DNA of 64,000 nucleotides from Lachnospiraceae bacterium (GCA_910575835.1 CAJTGB010000011.1:1-64000), one strand, 5' to 3'. Shown: positions 26,276 to 35,952, numbered from the stretch's first letter. Notes: generated by a model not told the origin, from the sequence alone. Program-made: numbers and translations.

Positions 26276-26749
26276 ATGATTCTCTATCATGCAAGCAAAG
26301 AAATCGTTGAATTTCCAGAAATACGCAAAACAAAGTATGCAAAGGATTTTTCTTGGGGATTTTATTGTACAAGTAATTTTGAGCAGGCAGTACGTTGGGC
26401 AAATAGACGAGACGGGAATCCAACTATCAACTATTACTCATATGAGCCCATCGGGAAATTATCTATTTTAAAATTTGACCAGATGACAGATGAATGGTTA
26501 GACTTTATCGCAAGATGCAGAAGCGGTGAGACACATCATTATGATATTGTAGAAGGTCCAATGGCCGATGATACAATATGGAATTATATAAATGATTTCC
26601 TGACAGGAAGGATAAGCAGAAAACAGTTCTGGGTATTGGCAGAATTCAGATATCCAACACATCAGATAAGCTTTCACACACTGTCGGCGCTGGATTGTTT
26701 GACCTTTAAAAGGAGCGAGATTGTTTATGACCCAAAAAGAAAGAAATGA
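26276..26749 (+). CDS. DUF3990 family protein (ART-like, toxin candidate)
   Basis: A 157-residue protein starting MILYHASKEIVEFPEIRKTK, with FSWGFYCTSNFEQAVRWANR. This is the DUF3990 pattern: an 'YH.S' opening strand, a 'GFYCT' second strand, then a 'QA..WA' helix. DUF3990 has been placed near ADP-ribosyltransferase folds and is usually coded next to small antitoxin-like partners (family knowledge, moderate certainty). The ATG at 26276 has AAGGTGA upstream. Its end overlaps the next gene by ~23 bases, typical of a toxin-antitoxin pair. No conserved Glu could be firmly assigned as catalytic. Confidence 0.75.
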   Translation: MILYHASKEIVEFPEIRKTKYAKDFSWGFYCTSNFEQAVRWANRRDGNPTINYYSYEPIGKLSILKFDQMTDEWLDFIARCRSGETHHYDIVEGPMADDTIWNYINDFLTGRISRKQFWVLAEFRYPTHQISFHTLSALDCLTFKRSEIVYDPKRKK

Positions 26750-27170
26750 TTTTTTTTATGTATGTTCATTAATCGAACATATTGCACGCCAGACAAAAAA
26801 TAAGCGGGGAGTTATTGCAAAAGCATTAGGAAAAGAAGGAATTGAAAAGCAATTATATGATGCAGAAGTGAATCATTGTCTGTCTTTTGAACAAGTAAGC
26901 GACGAAATAATCGAACAATATGGAATACCTGACGGAGAATTTGATACCATTACAGACTGTAAATATACCATTCCAAGTTTTATGGATATTGGAAAATTAT
27001 ATAGTATTATGATTGAAGATTGTGCTAAACCAGGTAACGAGGTAGAGGAATTAATAAAAATTTTTTCATCTTTTATCAGCGACAAAATATCAGACTTTCA
27101 TACGGATGTTTATTATCAAAATCCCAGTTATCTGGAGTGTTCCTACGAAGCAGGATATTTGTTGGATTAA
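26727..27170 (+). CDS. Partner of DUF3990 protein, antitoxin candidate
   Basis: A 147-residue acidic protein starting MTQKERNDFFYVCSLIEHIA. The helical N-terminal half contains NHCLSFEQVSDEIIEQYGI. I know no characterised homologue; similar proteins sit directly after DUF3990 genes in Lachnospiraceae. It overlaps the end of the DUF3990 gene, so translation is coupled, and it is followed by a strong terminator. The start is either ATG 26721 (MFMTQ) or 26727; the nearest ribosome-site-like sequence (AAAGGAGCGAG, 26708-26718) fits 26727 better. It could neutralise the DUF3990 protein, which is untested inference. Confidence 0.65.
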   Translation: MTQKERNDFFYVCSLIEHIARQTKNKRGVIAKALGKEGIEKQLYDAEVNHCLSFEQVSDEIIEQYGIPDGEFDTITDCKYTIPSFMDIGKLYSIMIEDCAKPGNEVEELIKIFSSFISDKISDFHTDVYYQNPSYLECSYEAGYLLD

Positions 27171-27179
27171 AATATAATA

Positions 27180-27246
27180 AGGCAGGTACTTTCCTGCCAG
27201 GCTGCTGGAACTCTTGTTCCTTCAGCCTGACGGAAAGTACCTGCCT
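27180..27246. terminator. Long bidirectional terminator hairpin
   Basis: AGGCAGGTACTTTCC (27180-27194) pairs perfectly with its inverse at 27232-27246. Inside it nest CAGGCTG/CAGCCTG and GGAAC/GTTCC stems. It lies between convergent genes and would serve both. Confidence 0.8.
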
Positions 27247-27275
27247 TCTCCCTCTACATCCGCAATCTACTTCTG

Positions 27276-28328
27276 TTAAAACGCCTCTTCTATCTGCCCG
27301 ATCAACGTCTCTACTTCTTCCTTCTTAACCAGGAACCGTTCTTCTCCGTCAATCTCCACAGAATCAAATTCATCATCATAAGAATAATAAGACACCTGCA
27401 CCTTAGGCGCATCTTCCATGTTCCTGTCAAAGACGACCGTAAGCCTGGGCTCCTCCTTCTCACCGTCTCTCTCACCGTCAATCTCAGAATCCAGTATGAT
27501 CCCGGATATTGCCTGGTACAGAGCGGCAAATTCCTTCTTGTCAACCTTTTTCCTGCCAAATTTATAGGAGTCCGCCGCCGTATCCACCTGAATCTCATAC
27601 TGACGATCCTCTGCCGTTACCACAATGCCCTTTAACGTATCGGCAGAGATCAGAACCGGGATCTTCAGGATGTAATCGAAGGGTTCACGGCCAAAGACCA
27701 TCCTAAGAGTCCCCTCCGGCAGGACATAGACCTGATCTTCACTGCCCGCAACAGCCGCATACCGTCCGCCGCTGCCGTCTTCGTTACCTAAGATCACCTC
27801 TGCCGCCGTATCGGCATCCTCCGTGCCCTGCGCCTCTGAATCATCTGCCGTGTCCACATATTCCACCGTATAGCCCATATCCGAATCCGCAATTCCCGTA
27901 TCGGTTCCTTCCTCAACCTTGACAGGCGTATCAAAAGCGAGACCACACAGCTCGCCAAACAGCTCGAACATGACCTCTGTATTCATAGTAACATTCTCAT
28001 CATATGGATTCAGGACTTCCCAATAATCAAAATTCATCTTATACTCGGCCGGCTCTCTCGATATATGAAGGAACTCCTCCCCGTCCTTCTTAAGAGAAAC
28101 ACTTCGGATCCCATTGGGAATAAACTGCGGCTTCTCTGCCTGCTTCAACTGCTTCGGTTCTGAATCTTCGCCTTGCTGTTCTTCCTGCCTTGCGGCATCT
28201 TCCCTGACTTCTTCCAAGACCTGCTCCTGATTCCCGCCGTCCTCATTCTTCCCGGAGCATCCGGCTGTAAAAAGAAGTATCATGCACATCACCGATACAA
28301 CAATTCTTCTTCCTGTCTGTCTTACCAT
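27276..28328 (-). CDS. DUF4340 family lipoprotein
   Basis: A 350-residue secreted lipoprotein. MVRQTGRRIVVSVMCMILLF leads to the lipobox FTAGC. An acidic low-complexity linker (~30-60, rich in Glu and Gln) follows. The rest fits DUF4340: repeats of small beta-strands with the pattern WEVLNPYDENVTMNTEVM, LAFDTPVKVEEGTDTGI and ILGNEDGSGGRYAAV. DUF4340 proteins often accompany Gld-type ABC exporters, but no such gene is near. It is monocistronic, convergent with the DUF3990 pair and 106 bp downstream of the GH3 gene. Function unknown. Confidence 0.75.
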   Translation of the reverse strand: MVRQTGRRIVVSVMCMILLFTAGCSGKNEDGGNQEQVLEEVREDAARQEEQQGEDSEPKQLKQAEKPQFIPNGIRSVSLKKDGEEFLHISREPAEYKMNFDYWEVLNPYDENVTMNTEVMFELFGELCGLAFDTPVKVEEGTDTGIADSDMGYTVEYVDTADDSEAQGTEDADTAAEVILGNEDGSGGRYAAVAGSEDQVYVLPEGTLRMVFGREPFDYILKIPVLISADTLKGIVVTAEDRQYEIQVDTAADSYKFGRKKVDKKEFAALYQAISGIILDSEIDGERDGEKEEPRLTVVFDRNMEDAPKVQVSYYSYDDEFDSVEIDGEERFLVKKEEVETLIGQIEEAF

Positions 28329-28434
28329 CCTTCTTTTTCCTTTCCTAACGTCCGTCCATTCTCTGTCCCGGCAGAGTGCCTAACATCTTATGCATTCCGC
28401 CGGGAATCGGATAATCAACTCTATCAACATCTCA

Positions 28435-30558
28435 TTAACGAAGCGTCACCGGGATCTCCACCGTCTCTTTCCCTGTAAGCCTGCGGCTTCTCTCATCCGG
28501 CTGTGAGAATCCTACGAACAGTTTGAAGTTCTTACTGTCAATATGACGCTCTCCTTCTTCATCCACCACGCTCATGGCCCGGTTCGGCACCGTCATCTCC
28601 ACCGTCTTCTCCTCCCCTGCCTTCAGGGAAATACGTTTGAACGCGCACAGATTATGATTCGGTACGGCAAGCTTAGAATCCAGATCTTTGATATAGATCT
28701 GTACCACCTCATCCGTATCTGTCTCTCCCACATTCTTAAGAGATACTTCTACCCGGATATCCGACTCCTTCGTCACCTCGCCTAATACCTTCGCTTCCTT
28801 CACCTCAACATCCCCGTAAGTAAGACCATAGCCAAAGGGATACAGCGCCTCCTGCTCCATATAACGGTAAGTGCGGTTCTTCATGGAATAATCCGTGAAT
28901 TCCGGCAGGTCTTCAAGACCTTTATAGAATGTGATCGGCAGCTTGCCTGACGGCGATACATTTCCAAAGAGGATATCTGCTATCGCTCTTCCGCCTCTTG
29001 CCCCCGGATACCATGCCATCAGAACCGCATTGCAATGTTCCTCGGCGTAGTTCAGATCGATCGCGCTTCCCGCCATGAGGACAACGATGGTCGGCTTCCC
29101 TACCGCCGTTACCTTCTCGATCAGCTCTTCCTGTACCTTGGGCAGATGCAGATCCTTCTTATCGCCGGATGCATCGCTGTTTCCGTCGTCTCCTTCTTCG
29201 CCCTCCAGCGTCTCATCCAGTCCCACGCAGAGAATCACCACGTCGCTGTGCTCTGCCGTGATCACCGCTTCCGAGATCCTGTCCTGGCTCCACGCCAGAT
29301 TCTCCACACGGTCCTTCTCCAGATGGCAGCCCTCAGAGAACAACACACGTACCTCCTCGCCCACTTCATCCTGGATTCCCTCCAGAGCCGTAATATAGCG
29401 GGAAGACGTCCCGTGATAATTCCCGATCAGCGCAGACCTGCTGTCCGCATTTGGTCCTACGACGCCGATCGTCTTAAGCTTCGACTTGTCAAGCGGAAGC
29501 ACCCCGTCATTCTTAAGAAGCACGCTTCCCTTTCTCGCCATGTTAAGGGCTTCCTCCAGATGCTCCCTGCATTCTACCACTTCATACGGAATATCGTCAT
29601 ACTCGCTTCCGTCGAATAATCCCATAAGGAATCTGGATGTCAGAAGTCTCTCTGCCGCAACGGTGATATCCTCTTCCGTGATCAATCCGTCCTCCACAGC
29701 GCCTAACAGATGAAGGTAGGTATTGCCGCAGTTCACGTCGCAGCCGCATTTTAACGCAAGCGCCGCCGACTCTCTGGCATTCTTCGTCACCTGATGATTC
29801 TCATGGAAATCCTTGATCGCCCAGCAGTCAGAAGTATAATGCCCGTCAAACTCCCATTTCCCTCTTAAGACTTCCTCCATCAGGTACTTATGGCCGCAGC
29901 ACGGCTCTCCGTTGGTCCGGTTATAGGCACCCATTACAGCCTCCACATCCGCTTCCTTCACCAACGCCTCAAAAGCCGGAAGATAAGTCTCCCACATATC
30001 CTTCATGCTGACCTCGGCATCAAATTCATGGCGGATCGCCTCCGGCCCGCTGTGGACAGCATAATGCTTGGCGCATGCCGCCGCCTTCATCACGGGGCCG
30101 CCGCCCTGGATCCCCTCTACGAATCTGACGCCGAGCCTTGAAGTCAGATACGGATCCTCACCGTAAGTCTCGTGTCCCCTTCCCCAGCGCGGATCACGGA
30201 AGATGTTCACATTCGGCGACCAGAAGGTCAGGCCTTTGTAGATATCTCTGTCATCGTGCTTCGAATATTCATTATACTTGGCTCTCCCTTCGGTGGCAAT
30301 GATATCTCCCACCCTCTCCATAGCATCCTCATCGAAGGCTGCCGCCATCCCGATGGCCTGGGGGAACATGGTCGCAACACCCGCCCTTGCGACACCGTGC
30401 AGCGCCTCGTTCCAGTAGTTGTATGTCGGAACACCAAGCCTTGACACCGGCGCCGCGTCGTACCTTAGCTGCGCAGCCTTCTCCATCAGGGTCATCTTTG
30501 ATACCAGTTCCTTCGCTTTCTTTCTTGCTTCTGCTCTTTCTTTCCTGTAATTTCCCAT
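28435..30558 (-). CDS. GH3 beta-glucosidase
   Basis: A 707-residue cytoplasmic glycoside hydrolase family 3 enzyme. The (beta/alpha)8 domain (~1-290) holds the nucleophile Asp in FDGHYTSDCWAIKDFHEN and the substrate contacts in AACAKHYAVHSGPEAIRHEF. The alpha/beta sandwich (~320-560) includes IGVVGPNADSRSALIGNYHG. A fibronectin-III-like domain closes the protein (~600-700, VQIYIKDLDSKLAVPNHNL). No signal peptide is present, so it probably cleaves imported oligosaccharides; beta-xylosidase activity is also possible in this family. The ATG at 30558 has AAGGAG eight bases upstream. It is downstream of the second importer's regulators and probably belongs to the same regulon. Confidence 0.93.
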   Translation of the reverse strand: MGNYRKERAEARKKAKELVSKMTLMEKAAQLRYDAAPVSRLGVPTYNYWNEALHGVARAGVATMFPQAIGMAAAFDEDAMERVGDIIATEGRAKYNEYSKHDDRDIYKGLTFWSPNVNIFRDPRWGRGHETYGEDPYLTSRLGVRFVEGIQGGGPVMKAAACAKHYAVHSGPEAIRHEFDAEVSMKDMWETYLPAFEALVKEADVEAVMGAYNRTNGEPCCGHKYLMEEVLRGKWEFDGHYTSDCWAIKDFHENHQVTKNARESAALALKCGCDVNCGNTYLHLLGAVEDGLITEEDITVAAERLLTSRFLMGLFDGSEYDDIPYEVVECREHLEEALNMARKGSVLLKNDGVLPLDKSKLKTIGVVGPNADSRSALIGNYHGTSSRYITALEGIQDEVGEEVRVLFSEGCHLEKDRVENLAWSQDRISEAVITAEHSDVVILCVGLDETLEGEEGDDGNSDASGDKKDLHLPKVQEELIEKVTAVGKPTIVVLMAGSAIDLNYAEEHCNAVLMAWYPGARGGRAIADILFGNVSPSGKLPITFYKGLEDLPEFTDYSMKNRTYRYMEQEALYPFGYGLTYGDVEVKEAKVLGEVTKESDIRVEVSLKNVGETDTDEVVQIYIKDLDSKLAVPNHNLCAFKRISLKAGEEKTVEMTVPNRAMSVVDEEGERHIDSKNFKLFVGFSQPDERSRRLTGKETVEIPVTLR

Positions 30559-30663
30559 ATCCGTAACTCCTTTTCTTAATCCTTGATCTATCACACTCTG
30601 CCTGCCGCCTGCTTTAGCCTGAGAATCGAATGCCTTCCCCGCCTGCGGCTGCACTCCCTGCTG

Positions 30664-32244
30664 TCACGATGACAGCGCCTCGCTGACTCCCTGTATCTCC
30701 TCCCGGTACTTCGTAGGCGATTTCCCCGTATGCTTCTTGAACGCCAGGGAGAAGTAATTGGTATCCCGGTACCCCACCATCATAGCGATCTCCCCGATCT
30801 TAAGGCTGGTAGTGTCAAGCAGCGACTTCGCCTTCTCGATCCGTTTCCGCACGATATATTCATTGCACCCTTCCTTCGTCACCCGTTTAAACAAACGCGA
30901 GAAATAGTTAGGCGTGATATAGAGGGATACGGCGATATTCGACACCGTAAGCTCCTCCGTCAGATGCTCGGCTATGTAATACTTGGCCTTCGCGACGATA
31001 TCATGCACATTCTCCTCCTGGCTCCCAAGCATCTGACTTAGGAACATCTCCGTCACTTCACAGGCTTCCTCCCTGGAAGCAGACCTCAGACTCTTCGACA
31101 GTGCGTCCAGCTTACCTGTTTCCGTCTCCCCTGCTTCTCCCAGGTAGGCGAAATATATAGCCGAAGCCAGTTCAAAACACAGTTTCCGCACCGTCTGCCG
31201 GGACAGGTTATAGGACTCCGCCGCCTTCGCGAATGTCCGAAAAGCCTTTAACACATGCTCCGTATTCCCGATATTACTGCACATGATTCCCTTAAGCTCC
31301 GCATAGATATCCTGGAATATACTGTTCTTATTCTGTTCTCCCAAGAGCTGTACGATATCCTGCAGACCTTCCTTCTCCGTATCTAAAAGATGCCTCGCAT
31401 CATGGTAGGATACATACAGCCCGTCCAATCTCTCCGCCGCGCTTCCGATCACTATCTTCGGCTTACAGTCGAACTCGTCCTGCAGGATCTCTGATAACTC
31501 CCTGGTCTTCTCGAGCACCGAATCTCCCTCTTCTCCGAGAAAATATACCGCCACGATCGTACCGTCGTCATCAAAAAACGTGATCCCTTCCTCCTGTGCG
31601 TCTACAATGCTGATACAGATGTTTTTCATAGACATTTCCTGAAAATTATTCTCCGCGGCCTGATTATGCATACAAAGCTGCGGAACGATCAGCACGATCT
31701 GATAACCGCTGAACCTGTCCAGGCTGTAATGCTCATGCAGATCCTTAAGCAATTGCCTGCTCTCACCTCTGCGGTGTATGAGATCTCGCATCTGCGCCTC
31801 CAGCCGCATCTGCTCCGCAACTCCCCTGGTCCGCTGCGCAAGCAGAGAGCTCTGTGCTTCCGCCTTCTTACGCTCCAATGAACGGATCTGCCCCTCTATC
31901 GCATCAGACAGATCCGTCTCATCCACCGGTTTCAGGAAGAAATCCTGCACCTTGAGACGAAGGCTCTGTCTGGCGTATTCAAAGCTGTCATACCCTGTCA
32001 GTACAAGCACTCTAAGCTCCGGCTGCCGTTTTCTTGCTTCTTCGATCAGTTCAAGCCCCGACATCTCCGACATCTGGATATCCGTTATCATGATCTGCGG
32101 TCCCTGTTCCTCTAAGATCTGAAGCGCTTCCCTTGCCGATGCCGCCGTGAATACCTGCTCCACTCCAAGCTTCTCCCACTGTATCACCTTCCTGATACCC
32201 ATCCGTATCATTTTCTCGTCGTCTACAATCAGTACCCTATACAT
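30664..32244 (-). CDS. YesN-type response regulator, AraC family
   Basis: A 526-residue regulator. The receiver domain has IVDDEKMIRMGI, the phospho-Asp in IMITDIQMSEMSGLELI, and VQDFFLKPVDETDL. The C-terminal AraC domain shows LTVSNIAVSLYITPNYFSRL and IGEIAMMVGYRDTNYFSLAF. The middle ~260 residues are an unnamed sensory or linker region typical of long YesN proteins. It overlaps the kinase gene by eight bases. It likely controls the importer at 34126-37308 and the GH3 gene downstream. Confidence 0.93.
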   Translation of the reverse strand: MYRVLIVDDEKMIRMGIRKVIQWEKLGVEQVFTAASAREALQILEEQGPQIMITDIQMSEMSGLELIEEARKRQPELRVLVLTGYDSFEYARQSLRLKVQDFFLKPVDETDLSDAIEGQIRSLERKKAEAQSSLLAQRTRGVAEQMRLEAQMRDLIHRRGESRQLLKDLHEHYSLDRFSGYQIVLIVPQLCMHNQAAENNFQEMSMKNICISIVDAQEEGITFFDDDGTIVAVYFLGEEGDSVLEKTRELSEILQDEFDCKPKIVIGSAAERLDGLYVSYHDARHLLDTEKEGLQDIVQLLGEQNKNSIFQDIYAELKGIMCSNIGNTEHVLKAFRTFAKAAESYNLSRQTVRKLCFELASAIYFAYLGEAGETETGKLDALSKSLRSASREEACEVTEMFLSQMLGSQEENVHDIVAKAKYYIAEHLTEELTVSNIAVSLYITPNYFSRLFKRVTKEGCNEYIVRKRIEKAKSLLDTTSLKIGEIAMMVGYRDTNYFSLAFKKHTGKSPTKYREEIQGVSEALSS

Positions 32245-34027
32245 TGATCATCGCTCCCTGCATCATTTCCTCCTGCACCTCCATCACATAAGGAATCCGT
32301 ATCTCCACCGTAACGCCTCCGGAAGGATTCTTCAGATAATGCAGACCATAACCTGTTCCGTAGAGGAGTTCGATCCTCTTATTCACATTCCTTACCCCGT
32401 ATCCGAAGGTCTCGTCATACTCCGATAACTGCTGATTCATCTCATCAATCTGCTCCTGGTCCATACCCGATCCCGTATCGGCAAGGATCAGCTTCACGAT
32501 CTCACCCTGGCGCACTGCGCGAAGCGAGATGCTTCCTTCTTTCCCCTGCTTCACCTTGATGCCGTGATAGATCGAATTCTCCACCAACGGCTGCAGTGTC
32601 AATTTGGGAATCATCGCCCCTTTGCAGCCCTCATTCATACTGATATCACTTCCTATGATATGATCGTACCTCATATTCTGGATGATCAGGTAATTCCTCA
32701 CATGCTCGATCTCCATCTCCAGAGGTATGATATCATGCCCCTTGCTCAGGCAGATCCTATAATACCTGGCCAACGCCTTCACCAGCGTAGAGATCTCTTC
32801 ATTTCCGTCGGCAACTGCCTGCCAATGGATACAATCCAATGTATTATACAGGAAATGAGGCTGTATCTGGGACTGCAGCGAATTAAACCGAATCTGCTCC
32901 ATCTGATGCTGCTCCTGCTTGACTTGCTCCATCAGCACCACGATCTCCTCCATCATCGAATTAAAACCTGTGGCAAGCTTCGCAAAGTCTTCTCCCATAT
33001 GCTCTGCATCAAGCCTTACCATCAGCGACCCTGCCGCAACGTCATCCATCTTCTTCACCACCCGGTCTAACGGGCGGTAGACCTTCTGTATCACCTTCTT
33101 GACGATCATATAGCTGATCAGGATCAGGATCAGCAGGATCCACACCATAATACTGATGGTATGGAGACTTGGACGGTACAATTCCATGGACGCGATACTG
33201 CTGATAATGTAATAGTTCCATCCCGGTACCTTCTGATAGATATAGAGCCTGCCCTTCTGATAGAAATTCCCCTTCACTCCGGTCAGGCAGTCCGCATAAT
33301 CCACTTTTGTACCGATCTTCTCTCTATCCCTCATCGCCACGGACATCCCGTCCGTGTCCACGATCTCCGTCCTCTGTCCCGCTTCATCCCCATTGACGAT
33401 CTGGTCGAGAATGGGATTCGAGAAATTCAGGCACAGAAGCCCTTTCTCCTCCAGGAGTCTCTCCACACTGTAGATCGGAAAATACACATTCACTGTAAAC
33501 TGACTGCCTTTAAAATACGCATTGGAGAATCCCACCTTCAGCGTACTGCTCTGCCCGTTCTTGCAGCCTTCCAGATCCTTCTCATATACCTGATAGAACT
33601 CCGAAGCCGCAAGCGGCAATTTCCCCCTGTACAGATAATCCTCCATCTGATAGCTGATAACCGCGACAAAATTCATCTCCGATGTCATATTCAGGCTGCT
33701 TGAGAGGACATTATTCACCTCTGAGGCAGTCATGGCATACTGAAGCGTCTGCTTATTATCACACTCCAGATAACTCTGTACAGACTGGTCTATGACCAGC
33801 GCAATGCTTAAGGTCTTATATTCCTCAAGCATACTCTGGTAATTCTCTGCCAGCGAAGCATTCTTATCCTGCAGAAGTTCAATTGATTTTGCCTTAAGCG
33901 AAGTGACGGAAGATACCGTAGATACGATCATGACAAGCAGCGTTGTGAGAGTAATAGATACGATGATAAGTACCTGCATCTTCCTGTCAAACTTCCATCT
34001 GCTGATTCGCTCTTTCCATCTCTCCAT
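32237..34027 (-). CDS. YesM-type sensor histidine kinase
   Basis: A 596-residue membrane kinase. One helix at ~18-40 and another at ~285-308 bound a dCache-like extracytoplasmic domain (~45-280). HAMP follows (YRPLDRVVKKMDDVAAGSL). The phospho-His lies in LQSQIQPHFLYNTLDCIHW; the ATPase boxes are TLQPLVENSIYHGI and ADTGSGMD. It is the partner of the overlapping YesN gene. It follows the importer genes on the same strand after a terminator-like hairpin, so it probably has its own promoter or partial read-through. Confidence 0.93.
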   Translation of the reverse strand: MERWKERISRWKFDRKMQVLIIVSITLTTLLVMIVSTVSSVTSLKAKSIELLQDKNASLAENYQSMLEEYKTLSIALVIDQSVQSYLECDNKQTLQYAMTASEVNNVLSSSLNMTSEMNFVAVISYQMEDYLYRGKLPLAASEFYQVYEKDLEGCKNGQSSTLKVGFSNAYFKGSQFTVNVYFPIYSVERLLEEKGLLCLNFSNPILDQIVNGDEAGQRTEIVDTDGMSVAMRDREKIGTKVDYADCLTGVKGNFYQKGRLYIYQKVPGWNYYIISSIASMELYRPSLHTISIMVWILLILILISYMIVKKVIQKVYRPLDRVVKKMDDVAAGSLMVRLDAEHMGEDFAKLATGFNSMMEEIVVLMEQVKQEQHQMEQIRFNSLQSQIQPHFLYNTLDCIHWQAVADGNEEISTLVKALARYYRICLSKGHDIIPLEMEIEHVRNYLIIQNMRYDHIIGSDISMNEGCKGAMIPKLTLQPLVENSIYHGIKVKQGKEGSISLRAVRQGEIVKLILADTGSGMDQEQIDEMNQQLSEYDETFGYGVRNVNKRIELLYGTGYGLHYLKNPSGGVTVEIRIPYVMEVQEEMMQGAMINV

Positions 34028-34085
34028 ATATTTTCCTCATAAATAGTATTGATACTCACGACCGATGAAATCTGCCGCTCAGTAT

Positions 34086-34120
34086 AAAAAGAGCGCCATG
34101 TGCCACATGATGCTCTTTTT
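34086..34120 (-). terminator. Terminator after the second importer
   Basis: AAAAAGAGC (34086-34094) pairs with GCTCTTTTT (34112-34120), with an inner CATGTG/CACATG stem. It starts just after the MalG-type permease stop and has T-runs on both sides, so it works on the minus strand. Confidence 0.75.
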
Positions 34121-34125
34121 TACTC

Positions 34126-34974
34126 TTAACCCTTTACCGCACCTGCCGTCATACCTTTGACCAGCTTATCCTGGAATATGATAAACATGACGATCATCGG
34201 CAAAAGCGTCAGTGTCAGCACCGCCATGATCATCGGCGTATTCATAGAATACTGCCCCTGGAATTCCCAGATTGCCAATGGTAGTGTACGATTTTCTGAT
34301 GATTGTGTCAAGGTGTATGCGAAAGAGAACTCATTCCACATATTTACACCGTTATAGATTGCAAGCGTCGCAAGACCAGGCTTCGCAAGCGGGAGGATGA
34401 CCGAGAAGAACATCTGGATCTTCCCGCATCCGTCGATCTCCGCAGACTCCTCGATCTCCCTTGGGATCTCCTTCATGAAGCTGGTGAGGATGAAGACGGA
34501 GATCGGCACTGCAAATGCGATATATGGTCCGATCAAAGCCCAGATACTATCATAAAGCCCCGTTGCCCTGCTCATCTTGAATACCGGGATCAGCGTAATA
34601 TGTACCGGGATGGACATACAGGCTACGATCCCTGCATAGATGGGATTCGCCAGCTTGAATTTGAATCTTGCCAGCGGATAGGACGCGCACGCCGCGATAA
34701 ATAAAAGCAGCAGCAGCGAAATCGTCAGTACGATCACACTGTTCATAAAATATTTGGCAAAACCGCCTGTCAGAACCTCCGTATAATTGGCAAAATTCAG
34801 AGAATCCGGAAGGTTGAACACGCCCTTCGTGAGCATCTCGAATTTCTCCTTAAAGGAGTTCAGTACCATGAATATGAATGGCATAAATGATACGATGAGG
34901 TAAAAAATCGCCAATGCAAAAGCGAACACCCAGCATATGATACTTTTCTGTTTATTCTTCTTATACTGATCCAT
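34126..34974 (-). CDS. ABC sugar permease, MalG type
   Basis: A 282-residue six-helix permease. The EAA loop is EESAEIDGCGKIQMFFSVIL, and the end IFQDKLVKGMTAGAVKG is typical of MalG-like subunits. It follows the MalF-type gene by one base. The substrate is unknown; the nearby GH3 beta-glucosidase suggests a beta-linked oligosaccharide (inference). No ATPase gene accompanies the importer. Confidence 0.93.
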   Translation of the reverse strand: MDQYKKNKQKSIICWVFAFALAIFYLIVSFMPFIFMVLNSFKEKFEMLTKGVFNLPDSLNFANYTEVLTGGFAKYFMNSVIVLTISLLLLLFIAACASYPLARFKFKLANPIYAGIVACMSIPVHITLIPVFKMSRATGLYDSIWALIGPYIAFAVPISVFILTSFMKEIPREIEESAEIDGCGKIQMFFSVILPLAKPGLATLAIYNGVNMWNEFSFAYTLTQSSENRTLPLAIWEFQGQYSMNTPMIMAVLTLTLLPMIVMFIIFQDKLVKGMTAGAVKG

Positions 34975-34975
34975 A

Positions 34976-35878
34976 CTATGCCTCCTCTTTTCCGTTCAAA
35001 AGCTTCATGGTGATCAGCGATACCATAGAAATCAAGATGAACATTCCTCCGGCTACCGCAGAACCATAACCCATGTTAAAGGTGCTGAAAGACTGCTTAT
35101 ACATGTAGGTAGCCATCAACTCCGTGGATGTACCCGGGCCTCCGCCTGTCATTACATAGATCAGGTCGAAGTATTTCAGGGAACCTACCATTGACAGGAT
35201 CGCCGCGCTCTTCATGGACGGAACCAGAAGCGGGAATGCAATCTTCCAGAAATACTGCCCCCTGGTAGCTCCGTCAATCCTTGCAGCCTCGAACACATCA
35301 TACGGAATATTCGTAAACGCCGCCATAAAATATACCATATAGAACGGTGTGAACTGCCAGCAGATAACCATAATAACCGTCAGAAGCGCCGTCTTGGGAT
35401 TACCAAGAAGGTCAACGTTGCCTCCGCCGAACCATCCTGAAATCGTACTTACCAGACCTCCGTTCGTTGCCAAAGCATAGGTAAACAAGAAACCGATCGC
35501 CACAGATGACATCAGAAGCGGAATAAACCAGATCACCTTGAAGACCGTAAGCTTCTTCCCGCCGAAATCAAGGAACGTCGCAAGCGCCAGACCGATCGGG
35601 ATCTGAATACAGATCGACAGCACCATGATCACAAGGTTATTGCGGAACGCGATCCAGAAGCTGGAATCTGCCAACAGCGTCTTCCAGTTACCGATCCCGA
35701 TGAATTTCTTACCAGCCGAGATTCCGTTCCACTGATATGTACTGGTTATAAATGTGTCAATAATGGGATAAATGACATAGATCGCCATCAATATCGCTAC
35801 AGGCGCCAAAAATAATGCCGCAACTCTTCTTGTATCCCTCTGTCTTAACTTCTCCAGAGAAATCTCTTTTCCACCCAT
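34976..35878 (-). CDS. ABC sugar permease, MalF type
   Basis: A 300-residue permease with six membrane segments after a basic N-terminal tail (SLEKLRQRDTRRVAALFLAP). Typical marks: EAARIDGATRGQYFWKIAFP (the EAA loop) and VMTGGGPGTSTELMATYMYK. AGGAGG precedes the ATG. It is separated from the binding-protein gene by a hairpin that probably lowers permease expression relative to the binding protein. Confidence 0.93.
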   Translation of the reverse strand: MGGKEISLEKLRQRDTRRVAALFLAPVAILMAIYVIYPIIDTFITSTYQWNGISAGKKFIGIGNWKTLLADSSFWIAFRNNLVIMVLSICIQIPIGLALATFLDFGGKKLTVFKVIWFIPLLMSSVAIGFLFTYALATNGGLVSTISGWFGGGNVDLLGNPKTALLTVIMVICWQFTPFYMVYFMAAFTNIPYDVFEAARIDGATRGQYFWKIAFPLLVPSMKSAAILSMVGSLKYFDLIYVMTGGGPGTSTELMATYMYKQSFSTFNMGYGSAVAGGMFILISMVSLITMKLLNGKEEA

Positions 35879-35904
35879 TCCTGAATCCCTCCTTTACGTT
35901 TTAA

Positions 35905-35934
35905 AAAAAGAGCTCTAGTGTCAGAGCTCTTTTT
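35905..35934 (-). terminator. Intercistronic attenuator hairpin
   Basis: AAAAAGAGCTCT (35905-35916) and AGAGCTCTTTTT (35923-35934) form a perfect 12-bp stem with a 6-base loop. It is followed on the minus strand by a T-run. It lies between the binding-protein gene and the permeases, so it likely works as a partial terminator or mRNA stabiliser. Confidence 0.8.
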
Positions 35935-35952
35935 ATATGAGTTATGCCCTAC

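Noticed and set aside
29035-29619. Plus-strand open frame inside the GH3 gene
   Set aside because: It is a shadow frame within a well conserved enzyme.
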